This document shows positions 1-5,022 of a stretch of DNA of 5,314 nucleotides, in pieces (positions within the stretch are counted from its first letter, which is position 1; each line of letters begins with the position of its first letter). Source of the stretch: Halobacteroidaceae bacterium (GTDB lineage Bacteria; Bacillota; Halanaerobiia; B1SED10-174); assembly GCA_003550445.1 (NCBI GenBank), contig PUKG01000008.1, forward strand, positions 1 to 5,314, written 5' to 3'. Below the pieces are notes generated by a model. That model saw only the letters and a list, made by a program, of their open reading frames with translations. It was not told the origin of the DNA and did not search any database. Made by a program: the position numbers and the translations under genes.

Positions 1-14
1 GGAGGGGGAAAGAA

Positions 15-923
15 TTGACTGTTTTAAAGACAGAAAAAATGACCAAGGTTTATCCCTCTGGAGATGGGGTTTGGGACATAGATCTGGAAGTGAAAGAAGG
101 GGAAATTTTTGGGTTCCTTGGTTCAAATGGGGCAGGAAAGACCACAACAATTCGAGTCCTTTTGGGTCTTTTACATCCGACCTCCGGAAAAGTAGAAGTC
201 CTTGGGACAAACCCCCTGGAAAAGGAAGGTATTGAAAAAAGAAAAGAAATTGGGTATCTCCCTGGAGAGCTCGCCCTATACGAACAACATACCGGTGGTA
301 CTATTTTAGATTTTTTTTCTGGGATCTTTGGTTATCAAAACTCAAACAGGAAAGAAGTAATGGATGCACTTTCTTTTAATTCCAGGGATTTAAAAAGAAA
401 AGTTGGAGAGTACTCCCGTGGGATGAAGCAAAAACTGGGATTAATTATTGCCCTTCAGCATCAACCACGGGTTGTTTTTATGGATGAGCCAACAACTGGC
501 CTTGACCCTCTTATTCAGCTCGAAGTTTATAAGTTATTAAAAGACTTTGTTTCCCCTGGCGGAACGGTTTTTATGTCGTCTCACAACCTTAGCGAAGTAG
601 AAAGGGTTTGTGACAGAGTTGCGATTATCAGAGAAGGAAAAATTATTGCCCTGGAAGAAGTAGGAGAACTTTCGAGAAGGAAGGTTTATAATGTGGAGTT
701 TTCTCTGAACCCGCAAATTTCCCGAAAAGAACTTGAAGAAATTGGTCTGAAAGAACCCGTTATTGTAGAGAACCTGGTTAAAGGGAAAATTCCTGGCTCT
801 CCCGACGCTTTCCTTCGCAGGATTCTGGACCGGGGTGAGATTCATGATTTGAAATGGGAGCGGGGAAGGCTGGAAGATATTTTCCTCGAGTATTATCGCC
901 CGGAAGTGGGTGATGAGAAATGA
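15..923 (+). CDS. ABC-2 type exporter, ATP-binding subunit
   Basis: Nucleotide-binding subunit that would hydrolyse ATP on the inner face of the membrane to drive the permease encoded next. All ATPase motifs are visible: Walker A GSNGAGKTT at residues 36-44, signature YSRGMKQKL at 133-141 (a variant of LSGGQ), Walker B VVFMDEP at 153-159, D-loop GLDP at 162-165 and switch His190. The Q-loop region reads GYLPGE (80-85), without the usual Gln, a form I recall from the DrrA/BcrA-like group of ABC-2 ATPases. Residues from about 210 to 302 form the accessory C-terminal region usual in that group; 302 aa is a normal length. The TTG start at 15 is chosen because GGAGGGGG at 1-8 lies 6 nt upstream; the ATG at codon 9 has no such site. 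The stop overlaps the permease start by ATGA, so the two are translationally coupled. The substrate cannot be told; drug, peptide, lipid or sodium export are all possible. Confidence 0.95.
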   Translation: MTVLKTEKMTKVYPSGDGVWDIDLEVKEGEIFGFLGSNGAGKTTTIRVLLGLLHPTSGKVEVLGTNPLEKEGIEKRKEIGYLPGELALYEQHTGGTILDFFSGIFGYQNSNRKEVMDALSFNSRDLKRKVGEYSRGMKQKLGLIIALQHQPRVVFMDEPTTGLDPLIQLEVYKLLKDFVSPGGTVFMSSHNLSEVERVCDRVAIIREGKIIALEEVGELSRRKVYNVEFSLNPQISRKELEEIGLKEPVIVENLVKGKIPGSPDAFLRRILDRGEIHDLKWERGRLEDIFLEYYRPEVGDEK

Positions 924-1717
924 AAGGGATATTCCAGCTAAGATTCAGGGAGCAGTTGGGAACCATTTTGGTAATTATTTTAGGTCATCTGGGTGTAGCC
1001 GGTTTAATTGTTTGGAGTTATGAAGCTTTTATGGAAGAAACGGGTTTTATGGTCCAGATGTTTTCACAGTTTGAAGACCTTTTCCGGGGTTTTATTGGTG
1101 TTGGGTTTTCCCTTGATGAATTAACTGCAAGCTATCTGGGTATGACCTGGCGACACCCTTTAATCCTTTTTATTTTAATGGGATTTGGCGTTAGTAGAAG
1201 TTTGGGAATCAGCCGGGAAATTGATTCTGGAACCGGAGACTTATTATTTTCCCTTCCTTTAAGAAGATCAAAAATAATCCTTGCCGAATTTATTACAACC
1301 TCTGTGGGTCTTTTAATAATAAACCTGTCCCTGGTTTTGGGGGTTTATTTTTGGTCCCGGGTTCTTTCAATACAGGACATCCCCGGTTTTTACGGATTTT
1401 TTTGGGTTTTTATAATCAGCTTTTTTTTGCATATAATGTTCTCAGCTTTTTCCCTGTTTATTGTTTGCATTGTAAAAAGCGCCCGGAAAGCAACGGCCTG
1501 GAGCATTGGAATTATTTCTGTCCTTTATCTGGGGGATTTTCTAGCTGGAATGCAACCCCAAATTGAAGCCATCCACCCCTTTACCGTTTTTTATCATTAT
1601 CAGGTTCCTGAAGCTCTGGCTGGGAATGCTTTGTGGTTTGAAACTCTGTTATTTTTAATTCTTACCCTCGTTTTTTTTACTGCTGCTTCATTTTTTATTC
1701 AAAGGCGAGATCTTTAA
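920..1717 (+). CDS. ABC-2 type exporter, permease subunit
   Basis: Integral membrane partner of the ATPase just upstream, with which it shares an ATGA overlap. The 265-aa protein has about six hydrophobic segments, near residues 13-33, 80-96, 125-145, 158-184, 194-210 and 242-260. Between the second and third segments lies the hallmark ABC-2 stretch REIDSGTGDLLFSLPLRRSK (99-118), matching the family pattern of an acidic residue, GT, LL, a P and basic residues before the next helix. HPFTVFYHY (219-227) resembles the family's late 'P-F-Y' motif, and the chain ends in FIQRRDL, a common ending for such permeases. The start ATG at 920 has GGTGAT 5 nt upstream, inside the ATPase gene. One permease gene implies a homodimer with the ATPase dimer. 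The cargo is not deducible. Confidence 0.93.
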   Translation: MKGIFQLRFREQLGTILVIILGHLGVAGLIVWSYEAFMEETGFMVQMFSQFEDLFRGFIGVGFSLDELTASYLGMTWRHPLILFILMGFGVSRSLGISREIDSGTGDLLFSLPLRRSKIILAEFITTSVGLLIINLSLVLGVYFWSRVLSIQDIPGFYGFFWVFIISFFLHIMFSAFSLFIVCIVKSARKATAWSIGIISVLYLGDFLAGMQPQIEAIHPFTVFYHYQVPEALAGNALWFETLLFLILTLVFFTAASFFIQRRDL

Positions 1718-1750
1718 AAGAAAAGCCGCTTTCGGGCGGCTTTTCTTTTT
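1716..1750 (+). terminator. Rho-independent terminator of the ABC exporter operon, probably bidirectional
   Basis: A perfect 14-bp stem pairs 1716-1729 with 1736-1749 around a 6-nt TTTCGG loop. The core is GCCGC/GCGGC, flanked by an A-rich left arm and the T-rich right arm TTTTCTTTTT. The left arm begins inside the permease stop codon TAA (1715-1717). Because the arms are A-rich then T-rich, the minus strand also gives a GC hairpin followed by TTTTCTTTT. It can therefore serve the converging minus-strand operon that ends at 1853, for which I see no other terminator. Confidence 0.92.
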
Positions 1751-1852
1751 AGGCTTTTCACCAAAATCAGGAAAAATTTTGGGGAAAAGGGGGATGTTTT
1801 TGATTTTTCAGAGAAAATTCAAATCCTGGAGAATAATTTAGAAGTTAACTTT

Positions 1853-2080
1853 TTAAGCTTTTAAAGGGAATTGTTTTTTTAAAACTATCCAGCTAAAGTT
1901 AAATAAAAAAATCAGAAATATAATTAATAAGCGCTCTAAGCCCTGAAAAGTTGCTGGGTAAATTTCTACCAGAAAAAAATAAGGGAGAACAAAAGAAATT
2001 ATTAATAATAAAGTTCCTTTGTTTTTTTCCAGAGTGGAAAGAAAAACGATCAAGCCAATAAGGAAAAAATAACCAAACAC
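1853..2080 (-). CDS. Small three-helix membrane protein, function unknown
   Basis: A very hydrophobic protein of about 75 aa with three likely membrane helices (about residues 2-17, 23-40 and 51-67). Short charged links (EKNKG; QGLER) join them and the tail is basic (KKQFPLK). I do not recognise a family. The frame stays open to a TTG at 2101, but that codon has no ribosome binding site. GAGGTGAT (2092-2085) lies 4 nt before the GTG at 2080, an excellent anti-16S match, so I take 2080 as the start. It is the last gene of the likely minus-strand operon, about 100 bp after the 130-aa gene. It is very AT-rich (32 of 120 bases G/C in 1861-1980), unlike the GC-rich gene before it. The reality of the gene rests on the binding site and the regular helix pattern, not on homology. 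Confidence 0.65.
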   Translation of the reverse strand: MFGYFFLIGLIVFLSTLEKNKGTLLLIISFVLPYFFLVEIYPATFQGLERLLIIFLIFLFNFSWIVLKKQFPLKA

Positions 2081-2132
2081 TTCTATCACCTCAAAAGTCA
2101 AATACCGAATTTTTAAAACAGAGAAATTTTTT

Positions 2133-2607
2133 CCCCTGTTAGCCCAGAGATGTTGTTTTTCCTTTAATACCTCTTCCCTTTATTCACCGAACCTGGATAA
2201 CCCTGAGGTAAAGCCCTGATAAAACCCCCTTCCGAATCTAATAGCATCCGGGGCCCAGCCTACCCCGCCCATTTTGCTCCTTACGAGAGCCTGACCTGCG
2301 CCTCTGATTGCACTTCCTACCCCCGCCTGAGCAGCCCCACGTGAAGCTCCATGCAAAGCAACCGCTGCTTTACTTCCTGCCGAAACGGTTGGGTCGTTTG
2401 TATAGCCTCGAACAACATCACGTGCTCCTGTTCTTATTCCTTGGCCTACACTGGGAGCAATAACTTCTGTTTGCATCCTGCTTCTTGCAAGATGACCTTC
2501 TCCAGCCCTTTCCAGGCCACTGCGAATTGATGAAATTCCACTCCTTAATGCGCTCCCAATCGAAGACAGCACTTCAAGTCCCTCCTTTTTCCCTGGGCTA
2601 ACAGGGG
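2133..2607. repeat. 15-bp perfect inverted repeat flanking the GC-rich gene (possible small cassette)
   Basis: CCCCTGTTAGCCCAG at 2133-2147 returns as its exact reverse complement CTGGGCTAACAGGGG at 2593-2607. The next bases inward match at 2 of 3 (AGA against GGA). The arms point outward like terminal inverted repeats of a 475-bp unit whose only gene is the 130-aa one, with its own ribosome binding site. The right arm ends 2 bp from the stop codon of the 210-aa gene (2610-2612). No target-site duplication is obvious (flanks TTTTTT and GTTTAT) and there is no transposase, so this would be a non-autonomous element if mobile. Alternatively the arms pair in the polycistronic mRNA and enclose the cistron. 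Confidence 0.55.
2180..2572 (-). CDS. Gly/Ala/Arg-rich 130-aa protein, function unknown
   Basis: I recognise no family. The protein is rich in Gly, Ala, Ser and Arg, has no Cys, and is clearly basic (about 14 Arg and 2 Lys against about 7 acidic residues). The N-terminal part repeats with a seven-residue period (SIGSALR, SGISSIR, SGLERAG at residues 4-24), suggesting an amphipathic helix with a basic stripe. Residues about 65-98 are small and weakly hydrophobic with close-packing G/A spacing (for example GASRGAAQAGVGSAIRGAG). The C-terminus (104-130) is aromatic: GWAPDAIRFGRGFYQGF. There is no signal peptide. A GTG start at 2572 follows GGAGGG (2585-2580) by 7 nt. GC content is 191/360 (53%) in 2221-2580, well above both neighbours, although Gly/Ala/Arg codons explain part of this. 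The gene sits between the two arms of a 15-bp inverted repeat, which hints at insertion. Membrane- or nucleic-acid-binding roles are guesses. Confidence 0.75.
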   Translation of the reverse strand: MLSSIGSALRSGISSIRSGLERAGEGHLARSRMQTEVIAPSVGQGIRTGARDVVRGYTNDPTVSAGSKAAVALHGASRGAAQAGVGSAIRGAGQALVRSKMGGVGWAPDAIRFGRGFYQGFTSGLSRFGE

Positions 2608-2609
2608 GT

Positions 2610-3242
2610 TTATCTTGATCTATTTACAAAATTACCTTTATTAGCATTCCACCCGGAATGTGGATATATATTGGTTTCCTTTTGTTTGAGAAAGATCTTT
2701 TCTTCAAAAACGAGCTCCCCGTTAAGAAGTTCAATTTTTACCCAGAAATAATTATCCCCGGAAAAATTGTAATGAGAAAGGTTGATTTGATGACAGGCCG
2801 TTTTTGTTCCTGCAGATATTTGAGAAGGGGGGATAATTTCCAGGCGGCTATAAATTAGTTTTTCCTTACTGTTTAGTAGGGAGATGTTCAGAGGATAATT
2901 GTTTTTTAGCTCCAAAAAACCTAAATGAATGCAGAAAATCCCATCCGGAGGGAAAACATTTGTTTTATGGATGGGATAAAGGGAACCTTTTTCATCAATT
3001 GAGGAATTTCGGCATGTTGTAACCTTGGGTTGAGGAGTTTCATCGTAGGTTTTCTGAAGAGAGGAAGGATGAACGTAAAGAATTTCTTTGTCCTGATAAT
3101 AAAGGGTTACAACATCATCTTCTTTTATTTCCAAATCAGAAAAGGGTACCCAGCCAGAACAGGTTTTTACATTTGTTTTTTCTTCCCCCAAACCAAGTTC
3201 CAGTGTGTTTTCGCCTAACATAGGGATAAAAAGGCCAATCAT
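2610..3242 (-). CDS. Uncharacterised 210-aa protein, probably beta-rich
   Basis: First gene of the minus-strand operon. The ATG at 3242 has GGGAGG 7 nt upstream, and a near-consensus promoter lies about 28 nt before it. There is no signal peptide or membrane helix, so it is probably cytoplasmic. Two parts can be seen. Residues 1-66 hold strand-like stretches such as DDVVTLYYQDKEILYVHP. Residues about 93-187 show alternating hydrophobic segments (GIFCIHLGFLEL; PLNISLLNSKEKLIYSRLEII; NYFWVKIELLNGELVFEEKIFL), which suggest a beta-sandwich fold. A linker with TPQPK joins them. There are four cysteines (28, 77, 104, 150) without a metal-motif spacing. I do not recognise a family, and the beta-sandwich reading is inferred from pattern alone. 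The stop lies 37 nt before the next gene start and right at the edge of the inverted repeat. If a cassette inserted there, the last few residues (NRSR) could have been altered. Confidence 0.82.
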   Translation of the reverse strand: MIGLFIPMLGENTLELGLGEEKTNVKTCSGWVPFSDLEIKEDDVVTLYYQDKEILYVHPSSLQKTYDETPQPKVTTCRNSSIDEKGSLYPIHKTNVFPPDGIFCIHLGFLELKNNYPLNISLLNSKEKLIYSRLEIIPPSQISAGTKTACHQINLSHYNFSGDNYFWVKIELLNGELVFEEKIFLKQKETNIYPHSGWNANKGNFVNRSR

Positions 3243-3269
3243 ATAATTCCCTCCCTTTTTGTTTAACTA

Positions 3270-3298
3270 ATTATAATTTCCAGAAATTGGAAAGTCAA
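3270..3298 (-). promoter_or_regulatory. Sigma-A-type promoter of the minus-strand operon
   Basis: Read on the minus strand, the -35 box is TTGACT (3298-3293), the spacer is 17 bp and the -10 box is TATAAT (3275-3270): 11 of 12 consensus positions with ideal spacing. It lies about 28 nt before the ATG at 3242, leaving a short leader with the ribosome binding site GGGAGG. It should drive the 210-aa gene and, with no terminator seen between, the two genes after it. Confidence 0.85.
3277..3293. promoter_or_regulatory. Possible operator palindrome in the promoter spacer
   Basis: TTTCCA (3277-3282) and TGGAAA (3288-3293) form a 6-bp inverted repeat around GAAAT. It fills the -35/-10 spacer and touches the -35 box. 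A protein bound here would block or remodel the promoter. The arms are AT-biased and there is one copy, so chance is not excluded; no regulator gene is in the window. Confidence 0.4.
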
Positions 3299-3456
3299 GG
3301 AATAAAAAAACACCCTTAAAGGAGCTTGAAAAAAAGAATAGGAGGAAAAAAAGATTAATTTTACCTTATAAAAAAATACCAAAAAATGGAAAAAGTTAAA
3401 TTATCTAAAAAATTCCTACCATTGTATGAAGAATAAAAAAAAGAACCAGGAAAAGA

Positions 3457-3482
3457 AATTACTCCTGATTACAGGAGTAATT
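3457..3482 (-). terminator. Rho-independent terminator of the secreted-peptide gene
   Basis: A perfect 11-bp stem (3457-3467 with 3472-3482, AATTACTCCTG and its complement) closes on a 4-nt loop. Read on the minus strand it lies about 36 nt after the stop at 3519 and is followed by TTCTTTT, a T-rich tail. The plus-strand side continues GTGAG, so it works only for minus-strand transcripts. The intergenic stretch beyond it (3299-3456) is A-rich and holds nothing else I can support. Confidence 0.8.
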
Positions 3483-3518
3483 GTGAGTTTATGTAGATAC
3501 TGGAAAAGTTATTTTTAA

Positions 3519-3728
3519 TTAAGACCCGGGAACTTCAATTGGACAGGTCCGCGAATTTGTTTCAAAATTATCGCAACTGCTAACATGGTTGGAATTAACT
3601 GAAACAGATTTAGTTTTTCCATTTCCAAGAATAACATCTTCTTTTTCCGCCCCGGCCAAGACCAGAGTGGAAAAGGAAAAAACCAAGACCAAAGCTGCAA
3701 CCAAAATCAGGCAAATGAACCTTTTCAC
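3519..3728 (-). CDS. Small secreted peptide with two cysteines, function unknown
   Basis: A 69-aa preprotein. It starts with MKR, has a long hydrophobic core (residues 4-24), and offers signal peptidase sites VLA|G (after 25) or AGA|E (after 27). The mature peptide would be about 42-44 residues, polar and Asn/Ser-rich, with Cys52 and Cys62 separated by nine residues and able to form one disulphide loop. The core contains Cys6 but no lipobox, so it is not an obvious lipoprotein. The GTG start at 3728 follows AGGGGG by 7 nt; an ATG two bases away is in another frame. The gene stands alone with its own promoter and terminator and is divergent from the potassium channel gene. I recognise no family. 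A secreted signal, a small bacteriocin-like peptide or an envelope peptide are possible, but nothing nearby (no processing peptidase or immunity gene) supports one choice. Confidence 0.75.
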   Translation of the reverse strand: MKRFICLILVAALVLVFSFSTLVLAGAEKEDVILGNGKTKSVSVNSNHVSSCDNFETNSRTCPIEVPGS

Positions 3729-3762
3729 ATTGATACCCCCTAAAACTTGATAGTAAAAGGCT

Positions 3763-3791
3763 GTATTATCTTAATATTAACTATTTGCCAA
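3763..3791 (-). promoter_or_regulatory. Putative promoter of the secreted-peptide gene
   Basis: On the minus strand TTGGCA (3791-3786) is a good -35 box. The -10 is less certain: TAATAC (3768-3763) is at the ideal 17-bp spacing but matches poorly, while GATAAT (3770-3765) matches 5 of 6 but at 15 bp. It lies about 35 nt upstream of the GTG at 3728. The spacer contains the palindrome TTAATATTAA (3771-3780), which in such AT-rich DNA may mean nothing. Confidence 0.45.
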
Positions 3792-3860
3792 ATAATTCCT
3801 TCTTTTTAAACCAATTTAATTAACTGTAATATCAATTATTAAAAGAAGGTTTTTCTCTAT

Positions 3861-3889
3861 TCGACAAGAAAATAAAAAAATAGGATATT
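3861..3889 (+). promoter_or_regulatory. Putative promoter of the channel-GGDEF operon
   Basis: TCGACA (3861-3866, 5 of 6 against TTGACA), a 17-bp A-rich spacer and GATATT (3884-3889, 4 of 6 against TATAAT) precede the channel start by about 30 nt. This divides the 190-bp divergent region between this promoter and that of the secreted peptide. The rest of that region (3792-3860) is AT-rich and shows no further clear site. Confidence 0.45.
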
Positions 3890-3921
3890 AATCAGGTTTT
3901 TCCGTCAATGAGGTGGTTGGG

Positions 3922-4983
3922 TTGGGGTTAACAGAAGATCGAAAAGTTTTTTTAGTAATAGTCCTTTTAATTGGAGTAATTGTAATGGGGACGATAGGTT
4001 ACATGTATCTTTTGAATGTACCGGTAATTGATGCCCTGTATATGACAGTTATTACCATCAGCACAGTTGGTTATACCGAAGTTGGAGAAATGACTCCTTC
4101 GGCTCAACTTTTTTCCATAGTAATTATTTTTCTGGGACTTGGAACAGTGGGTTATGGGGTTACAAGTGCCGTTGGGATTTTTTTCGAAGGGACCTTTAGA
4201 GAAAAATGGAGGAAAAACAAAATGAACAATAAAATTGAAGCCATGAAAAACCATTACATTCTCTGTGGAGCTGGAGAAACCGGGCAAAGCGTAATTCAGT
4301 ATTTTTTAAAAAGCGATGTTCCTTTTGTGGTGATAGAGGAAAGAGAAGACCGGTATGAGGAACTTATTGAAAGAGGGATCCCCGCAATTCATGGAGACGC
4401 CACCCAGGAAGAAATTTTGCGGAAAGCTCACATTGAGACTGCAAAGGGTTTTATTTCCAGTCTTCCAGAGGATGCTGCCAATGTTTTTACTGTTCTTACT
4501 GCAAGACAGATGAACGAGAACCTTTATATTGTTTCCCGGGCAATTGAAAGCAGTACCCGTGGAAAACTTAAAAAAGCCGGGGCCAATAATACTATTTCTC
4601 CCAATGAAATTGGTGGGACAAGGATGGCAGCGGTAATGTTAAGGCCAACTGTAATCTCTTTTCTTGATATTATTACCCGGGCTGGAGATGTGGTTTTAGA
4701 CCTGGAGGATGTGGTAATTGGAAAAAATTCAGAGCTTGCAGGAAAAATCCTAAAGGAGGCAAAAATTCCTGAAAGGACTGGCCTGGTGGTTCTGGCTATG
4801 CGAAAAAAAGGAGAAAAAGACCTTCTTTTGAACCCAGGATTTGAGCAAAAATTGGAGATAGGGGATGCCATGATTGTCCTGGGAAAAGAAGAACAGGTTA
4901 AATATCTTCGCAAAATTGCCGATGATTGTGGTGAGAGGGATCCCATAAAAGAAATGGAGGTAAACCAGAACCTGAAGAAATAA
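3922..4983 (+). CDS. Two-helix potassium channel with C-terminal RCK (TrkA-N/TrkA-C) domain, MthK type
   Basis: Ligand-gated K+ channel subunit of about 353 aa; the pore would be a tetramer. Counting from TTG 3922: helix 1 is about 9-30, the pore helix and selectivity filter TVGYTEVG are 48-55, and helix 2 is about 63-88 with the glycine-rich hinge FLGLGTVGYG. A basic linker (REKWRKNKMNNK) follows, then an RCK N-domain from about 112 with Rossmann motif GAGETG (116-121), an acidic residue ending the second strand (VVIEE, 137-141) and GDAT (158-161). An RCK C-domain covers about 255-335. The frame is open from GTG 3913, which lacks a ribosome binding site; TTG 3922 has GAGGTG 6 nt upstream and is preferred. 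An internal ATG at 4222 has GGAGG 9 nt upstream. A GGDEF gene follows after 39 nt. Selectivity for K+ is inferred from TVGY. Confidence 0.94.
   Translation: MGLTEDRKVFLVIVLLIGVIVMGTIGYMYLLNVPVIDALYMTVITISTVGYTEVGEMTPSAQLFSIVIIFLGLGTVGYGVTSAVGIFFEGTFREKWRKNKMNNKIEAMKNHYILCGAGETGQSVIQYFLKSDVPFVVIEEREDRYEELIERGIPAIHGDATQEEILRKAHIETAKGFISSLPEDAANVFTVLTARQMNENLYIVSRAIESSTRGKLKKAGANNTISPNEIGGTRMAAVMLRPTVISFLDIITRAGDVVLDLEDVVIGKNSELAGKILKEAKIPERTGLVVLAMRKKGEKDLLLNPGFEQKLEIGDAMIVLGKEEQVKYLRKIADDCGERDPIKEMEVNQNLKK
4208..4224 (+). promoter_or_regulatory. Internal ribosome binding site and ATG for a soluble RCK product
   Basis: GGAGG (4208-4212), 9 nt and an in-frame ATG (4222-4224) sit in the linker between helix 2 and the RCK domain. 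Starting here gives a soluble protein of 253 aa carrying the whole RCK N- and C-domains. In MthK an internal start at Met107, at the same place 16-19 residues before the first RCK Rossmann glycine, supplies the four extra RCK subunits of the octameric gating ring. The site is seen; its use is inferred. Confidence 0.6.
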
Positions 4984-5022
4984 AATTCTTTAACCACACA
5001 CTTTCTGAAGGGAGCTTCTTTA

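Noticed and set aside
537..966. Open frames on the minus strand (537-845 and 778-966)
   Set aside because: They lie antisense to the ABC ATPase and permease start, have no ribosome binding site I can support, and their translations look like shadows of purine-rich coding DNA.
1351..1566. 71-codon plus-strand frame inside the permease gene
   Set aside because: It is in another frame of a clear permease gene and its translation has no membrane or domain pattern of its own.
1761..1782. Inverted repeat CCAAAA / TTTTGG after the ABC terminator
   Set aside because: The stem is only 6 AT-rich pairs with a long loop and no T-run, so it is not a credible second terminator.
2121..2615. Target-site duplication around the 15-bp inverted repeat
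   Set aside because: The flanks (TTTTTT on the left, GTTTAT on the right) share only a short T run, so no duplication can be claimed.
2658..3218. Plus-strand frames at 2658-2858 and 3030-3218
   Set aside because: They are antisense to the 210-aa gene, which has a near-perfect promoter and ribosome binding site; these have neither.
3386..3436. Short plus-strand frame of 16 codons in the intergenic region
   Set aside because: There is no ribosome binding site in front, no clear promoter, and the region is so A-rich that short open frames are expected.
3515..3700. 61-codon minus-strand frame overlapping the secreted peptide
   Set aside because: It is out of frame with the peptide that has the signal sequence, start signal and terminator.
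1760..3712. 12-base direct repeat ACCAAAATCAGG near 1760 and 3700
   Set aside because: One copy is within the signal-peptide coding sequence and the other is in a non-coding stretch. A 12-mer match across 5 kb of biased DNA is expected by chance.
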